This document shows, piece by piece, positions 30,303-47,800 of a stretch of 64,000 nucleotides of DNA. Source of the stretch: Alnus glutinosa. Its lineage: Eukaryota; Streptophyta; Magnoliopsida; Fagales; Betulaceae. Numbering within the stretch: position 1 is the stretch's first letter; the number at the start of each line of letters is the position of its first letter. The notes beneath the pieces are model-generated. The model saw nothing but the letters and a program-made list of their open reading frames with translations. It was not told the DNA's origin and made no database searches. The position numbers were made by a program, and so were the translations under genes. Location of the stretch: assembly GCF_958979055.1 (NCBI RefSeq), contig NC_084887.1, positions 37,178,620-37,242,619 of the forward strand. The letters run 5' to 3'.

Positions 30303-34759
<4,457 letters not shown>

Positions 34760-34778
34760 AACAAGAAAAGCCACTGCT

Positions 34779-37700
34779 GCACAAGACAACTAGAGTTTAA
34801 AGGGAAACTAAATGATGATTGGTCAGGAAAGGGCTCAATGAAAGTCCCTTATACATACATGAAAAAGGAAAAACGCATGAATATAACAAATTTAAAGGAA
34901 AATTGCAACACCTTACAATTTATGTCACAGTAATACTCCTACTCAGCAAATATTTTTCTCTGCCAATAACAAACACATACGCATTTCTTACACCCTTTTA
35001 CAGCACAGACTCTTATGTCGTAATGATGCTCTGTCGAGCACCTGATATCTGCTTCAAAAAATTTACCAATGCTATTTGGTGTCCTCATTACTGGTTAGTG
35101 CCAGAATTAATTGCACACTAGAAGTAAACGGTTCACTAGTGATACAGGAGGCAAAAACAGAAAATGAAACTCACACTCAACTTGTACGAGTCATTCTATT
35201 AAGCCAGAAAAACATTTTTTTTTACAAGTAATTCAATCTCATTAAAAGCGCAAAGGGGCGTAACCTAATACAAGAAGTATACAAGAGAAACCCTCTAATA
35301 AGAAGAAGAAGAAGAAGAAAAAAACCAAAAATTCAGGAAAACTAGAAAAATATGGACTATTATACGCCACTATCAATAAATAAAGAGATTTGAATATGAC
35401 ATTCTTTAGCTCTTCCACCGAAGCCTCACGATCTTCCAAAGCTCCTTGCATTCCACTCTCTCCACATGCACCACATTAAGCACAAAGGTGTCATCCTCCA
35501 AGCTAATAAAATGTTATGACTTTCCAACTGACCTCTTCAACATGCTAACAACTCTATTACCCTTCCTTCTAGGCATGACCCATTCTACACCAAAGAGGCG
35601 GAAAAATGAAGCCCATAATTCTCTTGCCACTTCACAATGAAGAAGAAGACGATCTATGGACTCCTCACTCCTCTTACATATACAACACTAATTCACCACT
35701 AAGACTTTCTTCTTCCTCAAGTTATCCAAAGTCAATATCTTCTATAGTACCATCATCCACACAAAGAACATCACTCTTGAAAGAGCTTTAACTCTCCATA
35801 TACTCTTTCAAGGAAATGAGGAACCAACATGATAAGACAACGCATGATAGTTCGACCTTACTTCAAACTTCCACCTCTTGGATGGGATACAATATATTTT
35901 ATCCTCACCACCTGGTCTTAATCTAAGAGAGTAGAGTATATCAAAGAACGCACTAACCAGGTCCACCTCCCAATCCTACATTGGTCTAATAAAAGATATA
36001 TTCCATTGAAGATTTCTATTAAAAAACTACATATGATCCGTCGCTCACGCCTCCTTACAATGCGCAATACTAAACAATTATGTAATAGTTTCCTTCAGGG
36101 ACTGGTCCCCACCCACAAATTATGCCAAAACCTGATCTTAATCTCATCTCCCACTTCATAACTAACAAAACTCAAAAAAAACTCCCCACCCCCTCCTTAT
36201 AGATTTCCACACTCCCCCTCCAAAGGGTTCCACTACCTCCTTAGAACACCAACCTCCGCTCGTGCTATCATATTTGGTTTCCACCACCAATCTTCACAAA
36301 GCCTCCCTCTCCGTAGCATAATGCCATAATCATTTTCCCATGAGAGCTCAATTAAAATGAATAAGATTACTTACCCCCAAACCACCAGTTAGCATCAGAG
36401 AACAAATCTTCAACCCATTGACGAAATGAAACTTAAACTCATCACCAATTCCACCCCACAAAAAGTCTATATGAAGTTTTTCAATCATTTTAGCCACACC
36501 AACGGGAATAGGGGAAATGGACAAATAATTAGGCAAATTGAAAAGAGTGCTTTTAATCAAAGTCAACCTGCCTCCCTTTGACAAACAAAGCCTCTTCCAA
36601 CCAGCCAAACGGCGTTCTATTTTTTTCAACAATTTCATTCCAAATAGATGTAGACTTACACGATGCCTCCAAAAGAATCCCAAATACTTCATCGGCGAAA
36701 AAGCCACCCTAGACCCAAGAATACTAGCCAAACCTTCTACATTGTCCACATCTCCAATTAGAACCATCTTTGATTTAGATAAGTTAACCTACAACCCCGA
36801 AACCACTTCGAAACATAAGAAAAGACAATGCAAATGACAGAGTTGTTCATGATTAGCCTAAAAAAAAAATGAAAGTATCTTCTGCAAACAAAATATGAGA
36901 CACTAGAAGTTCGTCATTATTCCTTGACCCCATTAAAAAAAGCTGATAAAAGTCCCCTATCCACTGTGGCATACATTCATCCTACACAAAAACAATAGAG
37001 GAGATAAAAGATCTACTTTCTCAATCCATGAGAACTATTAAAGAATCTAGGGAGAGCACCATTAATAAGAATAGAGAACCGCACCGTAGAATAACAATGA
37101 GCTATCCAAACTCTCCATTTTGTTGTTGAAGAACAAGTTTAACAAAGGTGACAACTATTTAACGAAGCTGTCGTCTATATAACAAAGTTGTTAACAGGAA
37201 GGCTACAAAGGTAGCATTCAACCTCCCTCAAAATACTATATTTGAAAAACAAAACAACAATAGATGAACAAACAAACAAAAAAGAAAAAAGAAAAAGGAA
37301 AGGGAACCTTCTGCATCCAAAGAGTTGTTCTCTACCCATTCCCTCCATCCAAGGGCGGAACTAGCTTAGAGCTTGGGGGGGCTACAACCCACCCCCCCCC
37401 CCCCCCCAAAAAAAAAAAAAAATTTCTTTTTAGTTTTGCACTCCAAACACTAAAATTCCTGGTTGCGCCCCAGCCTCCATAAATTAGCATATCTCCAAGT
37501 GCTTGATAGTTAAAACTCCAAACATAATGAAAGATTCAACCAGCTAAACTTTTACTTCTCATCAATGAATTTCCATGTAAACGACAAACAATTTCAATTC
37601 AATTTCTGCATCTCTAATAAACTATGAGGAAGGTGATTGAAGCTGATGTGTGCCTAATATCTAAGCATATAATCTACTCAACTGCTCACAAAAATAAATA

Positions 37701-38330
37701 AATAAATCACCGAATCACTAGTACTCAAAATTCTAGCTCTGAAAATTCGCATAACCCTCCATTACTGAACTATCCATGTTCTTCTTGACCCTGTACTGTC
37801 ATAGTAGAGTTCATACTTCAATTCTTCTCTAACAACAGCCACTCCACACGCACAAAAAATAAATAAAATAAAAAAATCCAACAAATTGAGAAGAAGATGC
37901 AAATATCGATAAACCCCATATGACAAAACATTTCATGAAGTTAAACTACAAATTAACTAGCGTTTCTAGGACTTGATAGTGCTCAAAAGACGCAAGCGAG
38001 AAAGAGATCAACAAGAAATTAGGGTTTATTGGAGAACACATTTAATGCAGTAATATGCATTAAAAAAAAAAAAAAAAAAAAAGGAGTACCCGAACATGCA
38101 CATATTCATACCCTCGTGAGCCCTAACTCTCCGTTTGGTTGCTCAGAAAATGCAGGAAACATGAGATAGCCTAACACTTTGTTCAACGTGAGAAAATCAA
38201 TTTATTCATCCCAAAAACAAAATCAATTCAAAAGACAAAAAGTAAACCAAAAAAAAGGAAACAGAAACTCTTCTAAATTTTAGTTCACTAGAAGCCATTT
38301 TTCTCGGCAACCAAGAAGAACTTCAGCTGA
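34779..38330 (-). other. Inferred long 5'UTR intron of the NET gene
   Basis: A TTGTGCAG acceptor 20 bases before the NET-gene ATG implies an upstream non-coding exon. The donor was not fixed; candidates lie between about 38080 and 38330, where the sequence resembles a plant leader. The interval holds the truncated LINE, a poly-C/poly-A patch near 37390-37424 and several A/T runs, but no other gene. The 3' boundary is firm; the 5' boundary is approximate. Confidence 0.45.
35217..37115 (-). mobile_element. 5'-truncated L1-type LINE
   Basis: On the minus strand the relic runs from RT palm text (FFNSSHGLRK, then ILFAEDTFI), through SRVAFSPMKYLGFFWRH, KKIERRLAGWKRLCLSKGGRLTLIKS and LPNYLSISPIPVG, to a C-terminal SFEDREASVEELKN-like segment. 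It ends in a short poly-A (T-run at about 35215-35223 on the plus strand). Several stops and frame changes make it dead, and the catalytic FADD is FAED. It lies in sense orientation within the leader intron of the NET gene. No target-site duplication was found, so the 5' end is approximate. Confidence 0.88.
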
Positions 38331-38677
38331 GAAAAAAATCACCCAATCCAAACCAAAACATATAACGGAGAGAGAGTTTACGTGACCGGAAATGTTAACG
38401 GAGAGTTTGGCCAACGGAGACACGAGCGAAGTTCTGGCCTCTGGGTTAACGGAACGGAGTTCGGTGCCTCTGACCTCTGTCTCACAAAAGCGTACGGGAT
38501 TTCAAATTTTCCCAGTAGTACTTATAGTAAGGGAAATGAATTTATCATTGGACGACAGGCCGTATTGTACAAGTAAAAAAATTAACCGACAGTAACCGCT
38601 ACTCTGAAAAAAAATAAATAAATAAAGATAACTGCCGCAAAAAGAGTAAAGAGAAAATTGTGACAAATCATATAAGG

Positions 38678-39142
38678 GGACTTTCGATGGATTATGGATT
38701 TACAACTTTAAGATAGAATAGATAACAAAAGTATTAAAAAGAGACTTCATCAGCTTATGTATTCAAATTCTATAATAGATTTTTCTTAATTTCATAAATA
38801 GTACAACTCTATAAGTAGAATTATACTATTAATTTATCTATTTTTTTTATTCTTTATCTCCACCTTTTTAGCTTTCTTTTTTTTCCTTTTTCCCTCCACC
38901 ACTCCACATTCTTCCTTTATATTAAAAATTTAAGGGAAAGTGTGTAAAGTAGTGGAGGTATCAAGCGGGACCCACGTGAAAGAAAAATACTATAATGAAA
39001 AAAATTAATGAAAAATAATAAAAAAAATAAGAATAGATAATCGGATATATAGTGTATTTTAAAACTCATTAGTTAAACTAGATAAAATGGATTTTGATTA
39101 GCTATTCTACATTGAAAAATACATAAGCCATTGGGAGTGCTC
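38678..39142. mobile_element. Tourist-like MITE (diverged)
   Basis: The right end reads CATAAGCCATTGGGAGTGCTC followed by TAA. The left end, near 38678, is a weaker inverse match (GATGGATTATGGATTT...AGATAGAATAGATAAC). Ends of the GAGCAYTCCCAATGG type with a TAA flank are typical of PIF/Harbinger-derived MITEs. It shares the TAA with the next MITE. A single left end of the same type is at about 57112. Confidence 0.6.
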
Positions 39143-39422
39143 TAAGAGCATTCCTAGTAACCTCACCAAATTTTACTCACCAAAATAACTAAAAATTACT
39201 TTTTTCTATTCTGGTAAGCCACTTTATTAAAATTTTCCCAGCAGCCTCACCATTTTAACTAGTCAATATACTATTCCATTTAAATAATAATTTTTTCATA
39301 TTTATTTATTTTTTTCTCTATATAATATTTTTACAAAAAATCATTCATATCCATGAAATAAGGACATTATCGTGTGAGAGATGGGAGATGGGAGAAGAAA
39401 ATGAGAGAAAAAAGAAAAAAAG

Positions 39423-42243
39423 TGTAGCGCCCCAGTTTTTAAAACATATTTTTAATAAGATTAAATAATAAAAATGATTATTTATGTGAGTAAATAATCA
39501 TTTGATTTATAAATTGTTTTATAAATGTTTTCAATTGATTTAATGAACTGCGTTTTAATAAAACTGATAATTATTTTATATCCGAAAATTACTGAGTTAA
39601 TAAATAGACAAAATAACTAATCATTAGATTAATTAGCTTTATTTTTAATTGTGCAAAATATTATTTGACAATTTATTATTTAGTGTAATAATAATATGTT
39701 TATTAATGTTCATAATAAAATATCTTGATTTATGAAACGAACTAGACTCAAAACGGATTTAAAATTACACTCTAATGAATTATTATTGATAAAGACCTAG
39801 TGTAAAAATACCTGCTGATTAACTTAATCTGGAGGAGATTCAAAGCCTTATTTCTGCTAAATAATTCAACCCAACTCGTCCTCCACTGATTTTATTAAAC
39901 CTTCAGCCCACCTCACCAACTTCCCCACTCTGCTTAAATTAAACCCATCTAGTCCCTCCACTCATCACCCTCACACTTTAATAATGACTCAGTGCCTCCA
40001 ACCTACCGCATCTTCTTCAATAATACATATATATAATTGCAATTAGTTTACTTTTATATTCCATTTTTATAATATATATTTATATGTAGTGGCCAACTTG
40101 CCCGTTAGACATCATTATGTTGTTCATTTTCTTTATTTTTTTTCATCCTTTCTTTTTTCCAGCACTTGCTTCTTTTTTAATTATTGTTTTCTTCTTCTCT
40201 TTCTCCCTATATTCTCCCTTCTTCTGTTCTCCTTCTTCACCGAGGCAGAGAGACACAGAGATTGTCAGATGTTAAGAGAGAAAGAGTGAGATGTGAGGAA
40301 GAGAGGCAAATAGGGAGAGAGATCGGTTGTGAGATTGAAGAGAGAAACAGAGTGAGTGAGAAGGTGTTAGAGATGAGAGCTAAGGGAGATTGTAGAGTGA
40401 GTCAGAAAAGGAGAAACCCGGAGGACCCCGACCCAAGCCCAGACCCAGAATTCCAGCCGAACCCGTAGCCGCGTGACCCAGACCCCAGCAAGCCCGGACC
40501 CGGATTCCAGCCGGACCCGTAGCTGCGTGACCCAGGCAGGACCCGTCAACACCGTGACCCAGACCCCAGCAAGCATGAACCCAGTGACCGAACCCAGACC
40601 GTGCGTGCATAAAACCGTGACCCAGACCCAGAAACGGTGCAAACCCGATCGATCCGTGGACTGGAGACCCGAACCAGTGGCCTGAACAGTCGATCCGCCA
40701 ACGCCGTGAAGCCAGGACCCGAACCAGCAACCCGGAACCCACGAACCCGAACCGTGAAGACCCCAATTCAGAAACCCATCCCAGTTGTAATTCGGACCCG
40801 ACCCGTGAGGACCCGTGAACCTCGGCCCAACCCAGACGACCCAGCTGAACCCGTGAGCTCGAACCCAATCCGGGAGGACCCGTAGCAGACCCGTAAGGCA
40901 CGAACCCAGAGGCCAGAACCCCGTGCTGGATGGCATTTTCCGGCGACAAACCCGACCACTTCAGGGTATTAATTATTGTGAATTAAATAATGTGAGTGGA
41001 ATAATATGAATTAAATAATGTGAGTGTGTGAATTAAATAATGTGAGTGGATTGATATAGATTAAATAATGTGAGTGTGTGCAGCCAGCCCGACCCGGCAG
41101 CAACCCGATCCGTCAACCTGCGACCCGAACCCGGAAATCCAACCCGGTAGTGACCCGTTTCCGGCAGCGAATATCCGGCAACTTCCCGTGACCGAACTCA
41201 CTGTTTTCACTGGATTTTCTAGTAAAAATCCTTTATATGATGAACTGAGAAACTGTACAAAAAGGACTGTGAGTATTTCTTACTCACTCAGAGTAATACA
41301 CGTAGAGCTTTCCATAATGTTTTGATATCTGCTTTATTTAATAGTATGCAACTTGTTTGGAGCATATTGTTTGTAATATGACATGTTTTAGTATTAAGGC
41401 ATAGAGACAGATAGGAAGCTCTGAGAGGGATAGACAACCCAGTTGGTGGGTTTGAAGCTCTGAGGGATAGACATTCTTAGATTTAGGAGAGATAGACATC
41501 CTCGATTTTGAAGCTCTGAGAGAGATAGACAACCCAGTTGGTGGGTTTGAGGCTCTGAGAGAGATAGACATCCATGGATTTAGGAAAGATACACATCCTC
41601 GGTTTTGAAGCTCTGAGAGAGATAGACAACCCAGTTGGTGGGTTTGAGGCTCTGAGAGAGATAGACATCCATGGAGTTTTGTGGGATTTGAGGCCCTGTG
41701 AGAGAATAGACAACCCTAGTATGTGGGTTTGGTACTCTGAGAGGGATAGACAACCCAGGACTGAGGCCTTAAGAAAGGACCCTCAGTGAAAAGCCCGTAG
41801 AAAGGATAGTGATTTTTGGGTTTGGATCCTTGGCGTTATGTGTTTATAACTGTCATCATATTATGGCATTTTGTTGCATCGCATATATTTAATTAAGTCA
41901 GTAATCTTATTATTATTGAAAGCAGTTGACTGACCCATATTTTTATATGGGCGGTTTAGCCTATTATGCAGGTACGAAAGTATATAGAGCTCAAGGATTG
42001 GATTTTGTTAGCACTGAAGAGTTAGAACGGCTAATTAATGTAGATAAAGATTACATTGGCTTATTGTATTCAGTTTGGAATGTAATATATTATTTACATT
42101 TGTCTTTCAATAAACTCTAATGTATCTTTTAAAATAAACAAAAAAATATTCCGCTGCGAGAGTTTATCTCTGATGTAGTAATGTCACGTGGAAACTGGAG
42201 GTTTCTGCTTACGAATTTGCAGGCTCAAATTCGGGGCGTTACA
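39423..42243. mobile_element. Solo LTR, 2821 bp, with 5-bp target duplication
   Basis: It begins TGTAGCGCCCCAG and ends CGGGGCGTTACA, that is TG...CA with the short inverted ends usual for LTRs, and is flanked on both sides by AAAAG (39418-39422 and 42244-42248). There is no gag, pol, primer site or second LTR. It contains a GACCCG-rich block (about 40410-40960), AATTAAATAATGTGAGTG tandem units (about 40977-41080) and about 97-bp tandem units (about 41400-41770). Ends of this TGTAACGCCCC type occur on Ty3-like plant elements (inference). Because the left TSD falls in an A-rich stretch, the MITE interruption is the stronger proof of insertion. Confidence 0.85.
41400..41770 (+). repeat. Tandem repeat inside the solo LTR
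   Basis: Units of about 97 bp contain GAAGCTCTGAGAGAGATAGA, CAACCCAGTTGGTGGGTTTG, GGCTCTGAGAGAGATAGACA and a variable CATCCATGGATTTAGG joint. Two complete copies and several partial ones are visible. The open frames that cross it are products of the repeat. Confidence 0.8.
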
Positions 42244-42459
42244 AAAAGTGTGCTAATCATGTGAGAGAGAAAGGTGAAACAAAATTTGGTGAGTGGGTTG
42301 TTGAATGAAAATGTCTCATCTTGGTTAGTAATTTCAGTCATCAAATTTTTTTGGTTAAAATGGTGAGGCTACTGGGAGTGGTTTTTCAGGATTTTCATCA
42401 AATTGGTTCACCAAAATAACTAAAAAACTATTTTTGTGAGGCTACTAGGAATGCTCTAA

Positions 42460-43184
42460 TATAGTTGAGTAATTTTAGACGTCATACTCATATCTATATC
42501 TATTTTTTATTGAATTTTGATCAAATAGTGATTTTAAAAATTATATTATTATTAGATAAACACGTACGAGAGGGACATGAATATGACATCTATAATTACT
42601 CGATATAGCGTGCTTTGATTTCGGGGAAAAATATAAAATTAGTCCGAGTTCTTTTTGGGGTTTAAAAAGTGAAAATACTTTATAAGTTAAATAAGATAAT
42701 TAAAAAAAATTGTTTTTGTTGTTATGATGTACCACATCAAGTCTTAAAATAAAAATGTGTTACATCAATACCAATTATATTGTGACACGTATTACTTACA
42801 ATAATAATAAAATAAAATAAAAAACTAAAAAAAAAAAACCAGCTACCCCCTTTGACCAAATAAGGGGTGCCCGTGTTAGAGAATATATTTCCTATATTAC
42901 ATTTTGTAGGATTTATTGCAATCGGGTTTGATAGTAATAAAATCTCATTAATTTGATTATTATACTTATTTGTATTAATTATTTTATAAATATGAGTCTT
43001 TTGTATTGTAAATAATCAAGAAAAATAATAACATAATATAGTTATTTGGGCTTTACTCATGTGGACGTATGTCATAGACAGAACCACATAAAATCTATTG
43101 TCTGATTGCCTCTATTTTATTATTCCGCTATTTGTTTTTATTTTTTCTTTCAATTATGTTTTCTTTCAACCCGAACCACCCCTT

Positions 43185-43243
<59 letters not shown>

Positions 43244-43412
43244 TTGGTTTTAATTTTTTTTTTTATTGTAAGTAAAACGTGTCACAATATGTTTGGTGTT
43301 GATGTAGCACATTAACAGATTTTGTCAACTTTTCTAACGGTAATGACCTTTTTTTTTTCTTACCCCAATGTGTTTTCTTTTTCTTTTTCTTTTATTTATT
43401 TATTTATTTCTT

Positions 43413-43451
<39 letters not shown>

Positions 43452-44744
43452 TTTTTTTTTTTTTCACTTTTTAACCCCAAATAACTATTTGTCAAAACCC
43501 TAAACTATAGGGACCAATTTAGCGTTTTTCTTTATTATAGAGAAATGTTATACACCACATCAATATCTCATAAATATTTTACTATGATGACATGATTTGG
43601 TACATTGACCCTTGTATCAACCCTTACTAAAATGTATATATATCCAATAACTATTAGATTCAATTCTGTCACATCTGCATAAAGAGATATTAGTGTAATA
43701 TTATATTACAACAATTATAAGTCTTTATTTTAAAACATTGTGTTATAATCATCGTGACCTTGGGGAAGGCTTTTGGCTAAGGCCGGGTTTTTGAATTGAA
43801 TAATTTTAGACTTATAATTGTTGTAGAATTATTTTATAACTTGTTTACATATGTCAATGACTGAAATTGTAAACCAGTTTTTGATCTAACATTATTCTTT
43901 CAAATAGTGTGTAAAATAATCGTTAATTCTCCATTATATGCTCGTTGATATATAAAGGTTGGAACGTGTTGCCTCCATGTGCTACGTGTGCTACATGTAC
44001 GTTGAGTTGGTTGGGACTAGCCAGGAGTACGTTGTTTACGGTTATCACCATCAAAGCAAAAGAATTTGGTCAATGAAAATCAAATTTGACTTGGGCCCAA
44101 TTATTTTAGTTGTAGGAATTTCAATGGATCTAATTAATCCTAACTAAAATCTATATCCAAGTGGAAAAAAATCTACCCCATGACATTAACCATAATTAGA
44201 GACGGAACTAAGGGCACCAGCCCCACCTCTAAAATAAAATTTTAAAATTTTAAATTTATTACAAAAATATTTTTCTTCTTCTTCTTATTGTATCCCTATT
44301 TTTTTAAAAAGTTCAAATCTCTTAAAATTGAACTTCTATTTTCGTCTCAAAAAAATCGAAGGCGGAGCCACATTAGGGCTAGTGGCGCCGCGAGTGGCCC
44401 TCACAATCCCTTTTGAAAAAAAAAATAAAAATATTAAAGGAAATTTTGAAGTGGCCCTGCATACTTGCTAATTTTTTATTTTTATTTTTTTAAAAAAAAG
44501 CTTTTAATAAAGTTTATATTACTCATGAACCATCTTCTTTAATGGTGAGTTATACTGTTTTGGCTTCATTAAGCATTATTTGTTATTTTGAGAATAATAT
44601 AAGATAAATATAAAATTAATTTCTAAAAATTTCAAGAGATATAAGTATAAAGAAAAAAGTTGGAAAGTAATACTACATGTATATTTTTATTCCACAATAA
44701 TGATACGACAGTCTCAACTAACCATTGAATATATATATAATAAG
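42460..44744. other. Intergenic spacer with low-complexity DNA
   Basis: No gene is seen. It includes a TA microsatellite (about 43188-43238), a CT run followed by a T run (about 43418-43464), a MITE-like inverted repeat (43541-43706) and A/T tracts near 44410-44500. Confidence 0.6.
43541..43706. repeat. Imperfect inverted repeat, MITE-like
   Basis: The left arm AAATGTTATACACCACATCA faces an inverse match at the right (AAAGAGATATTAGTGTAATATTATATTAC region). The arms share the AATRTTATAYAC / AGATATT text also seen at 12169-12279, so both may belong to one old family. Confidence 0.4.
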
Positions 44745-44880
44745 TGTTGAGAGAAATAATATATATTGAATCACAACACAATACTGTACATGAGAGGCCT
44801 ATATATAGGCTAGTACATAAAGGACAAATATACAACGTAGCCCATGTGGGACAATGGGACAATACGAATATAATCTAACA
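44745..44880 (-). repeat. 3' LTR of the copia element
   Basis: 136 bp, TG...CA, identical to the LTR at 49683-49818. It includes the palindromic GCCTATATATAGGC, which contains a TATATATA likely to serve as the promoter TATA element. Confidence 0.97.
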
Positions 44881-44892
44881 CCCCCCCTCAAA
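44881..44892 (-). promoter_or_regulatory. Polypurine tract of the copia element
   Basis: On the minus strand TTTGAGGGGGGG directly precedes the 3' LTR. This is the plus-strand DNA primer site, and it begins one base after the gag-pol stop codon. Confidence 0.85.
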
Positions 44893-44893
44893 C

Positions 44894-47800
44894 TCAAGGT
44901 GGAGTGCAAGAGACCATCTTGAGGTTGGACACAAGATCGCGGAACCGCCCTGGAGGATGAGACTTTGTGAAGAGGTCCGCGAACTGATCATGAGACGTGA
45001 CAGAATGAAGTTGTAGAGAGCCCTGAAGAAGGTGATGACGGACAAAGTGACAATCAATCTCAATATGTTTGGTCCGTTCATGAAAGACATCATTATGGGC
45101 AATCTGAATAGCACTTCTATTATCACAGTAGACAGGAGTAGCAGAAGAAAAAGTGACACCCATATCCTGCAATAGCCATCGCAACCAAAGGAGCTCCGAG
45201 GTGGTGTCAGCTAAAGCACGATATTCTGCCTCAGTGCTAGAGCGAGCAACAACAGACTGCTTCTTACTACGCCAAGAAATAAGAGAAGTGCCAAGTAGAA
45301 AACAATAACCAGTGGTAGAGCGACGATCTGTAGGATCACCTGCCCAATCAGCATTAGTATAAGCATACAACTCAAGAGGAGACAGAGAGGAGAAGTGGAG
45401 CCCATGAAATAAAGTCCCCTTGAGGTAGCGAAGGATGCGAAGGACAGCAGAGAAATGAGTAGAACGGGAAGCAGCCATAAACTGACTCACCTGATGTACA
45501 GCATATGAGATATCAGGTCTAGTAACAGTAAGATAAACAAGGCTACCAACCAAATGCCGATAGAGAGAGGGATCACGGAGAGGCTCGCCATCCTGTAGAT
45601 TGAGGCGGATATTGAGCTCAGTCGGTGTGTCGACGATCTTACAGTCTGTGAGATTGGCCCGTGAAAGCAGATCAGATATATACTTGGCCTGTGTCAAATA
45701 TAGACCATCAGAAGAAGAAGAAATCTCAAGACCAAGAAAATAGCTGAGAGTGCCAAGATCCTTCATCTCAAAATGCTGACTGAGAAACTGTTTGAGCTTC
45801 AGAATACCAAGAGAATCATCGCCAGTGATAATCATATCATCAACATATAACAACAGAAGAATGATGCCTCGATCTGTGCGACGAATAAACAAGGCAGAGT
45901 CATACGAGCTGATGGAGTAGCCAAGACCAGAGACAGTGGCGCTAAACTTAGCAAACCATGCCCGTGGAGCTTGCTTTAGACCATAGAGAGCCCGGCGAAG
46001 ACGACAGACCTTGTTCGGAGGAGAAGAGAGGCCAGGAGGTGGCTGCATATAGACTTCTTCACTGAGATCGCCATTAAGGAAGGCATTTTTGACATCCATT
46101 TGAGAAAGTGACCAATGGCGAGAAGCGGCAACAGCCAAAAGAGCACGCACAGAAGAGAGGCGAGCAACAGGAGCAAAAGTCTCCTCATAATCCACACCAT
46201 ACTCTTGTGTAAAACCTCTGGCCACAAGACGAGCCTTGTATCTGTCAACAGAACCATCAGAACAAGTCTTGATTTTGTAGACCCACTTACACCCAACAAC
46301 AGACTTTCCTCGAGGCAAGTCAACCAGATCCCATGTATGGTTCTTGTGTAATGCATCAAGTTCCTCTTTCATCGCGTCCTGCCAAAGAGGGTTAGTGGAA
46401 GCCTCACGATAGGAGTGAGGTTCATGTAAGGCAGCTAAGGCATGAAAACAATGAAAGTCTTGGAGATGAGATGGAAGAGACTTTACCTGAGTGGATCGGC
46501 GAAGAGCAGGTGGGGAGGCAGGAGCCGGAGCCTCAGATGGAACAGAATCTTGAGACTCAAGCGTAGCGACATCATGAGCATTTGAAGACTGCGGCTCAAG
46601 TGAGGAAGACTCGGGACAAATTTCACCAGAGGTAGAGTGAGAGAGAGGCGTCTCGAAAAATGTGGTAAAGGGAGGAAAATAGGGCATGCAAAATTTCCCA
46701 ACGTCGTGAAATAACTTATGCTCCCAGAAGACCACATGACGGGAGATGCGAAGGCGGTGTAACACGGGATCATAACACCGATAACCCTTTTGTTCTACCC
46801 CATATCCAAGAAAGCAACATAATCGAGAACGAGGCTCGAGTTTGGTACGTTCATGAGGTTGGAGCAAAACAAAACAGGCGGAACCAAACACACGGAGTTG
46901 ATGGTAAGTGGGAGAAGAGCCAAACAACCGCTCGTGAGGGGTACAATTTGCAAGGAGAGGGGTAGGCAACCTGTTGATAGTGTAGACAGCTGTGAGAGTG
47001 GCTTCACCCCAAAAAGGAGTAGGAACCAAAGAGGAAAGAAGAAGAGCACGAACAGTGTCTAGAATGTGCCGAAGTTTACGTTCAACTCTTCCGTTTTGCT
47101 GTGAGGTGCCTGGACAAGACAAGTGAGGAACAGTGCCATAGTGTTTTAAAATATTTTGAAAAGCTTGTTGAGTATATTCTAAGGCATTATCAGAACGAAA
47201 AGCTTTAATGTGTTTAGAAAACTGGGTCTCAACCATTTTTGCAAAATTGCGATAGATATCCAATAATTCAGAGCGTGATTTCATTAAAAACACCCAAGTA
47301 TAACGAGAAAAATCATCCACAAAAATCACAAAATAGCGTGAGCCACTCATACTAGGAACAGGGGAAGGTCCCCAAACATCAGAATGAATTAAATCAAAAG
47401 AAGTAGATGCAATAGACTCACTATTATTAAAAGGCAAAGCTGGTTGTTTCCCAAGTTGACAAGAAATACAATCAAAAGACTTATTGGACACTGAACCTAA
47501 GAAACCCTTAGAAGCTAAAATCTGTACCCGAGACAGAGATGCATGACCAAGACGCGAATGCCAAAGAGCAAGAGATGGCGACGATGAAGTGACAGCAGCA
47601 GAGACACCGGGGATGGAAAGGTGTAAGGAGGAAAGCTCAAACAATCGCCCAATTCTACGCCCGGTCCCAAGTGTCTGGTCCGTCCGAGGATCCTGCACAT
47701 ACACACCGGAGGAGTCAAAAACAAGTCTATAGCCCAATTCACACAATTGCCCAACAGATAAGAGATTAAAGGATAATTTAGGCACATGAAAGACATCAGG

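Larger units (their letters stand above)
39146..42456. mobile_element. Tourist-like MITE split by a solo LTR
   Basis: The left end GAGCATTCCTAGTAACCTCA and the right end TGAGGCTACTAGGAATGCTC are inverted repeats, each flanked by TAA (39143-39145 and 42457-42459), the 3-bp duplication expected of PIF/Harbinger MITEs. Removing the 2.8-kb LTR insertion and one target copy leaves an element of about 485 bp. Confidence 0.85.

Noticed and set aside
36348-36767. 139-codon minus-strand frame as a possible gene
   Set aside because: It is the surviving part of the LINE reverse transcriptase, with stops on both sides.
40367-40949. Two overlapping 189-codon minus-strand frames and plus-strand frames
   Set aside because: They come from the GACCCG-rich tandem block inside the solo LTR, are open in several frames at once, and match no family.
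41338-41789. Repetitive frames reading SLRASNPPTGLSIS
   Set aside because: They are translations of the 97-bp tandem repeat within the solo LTR.
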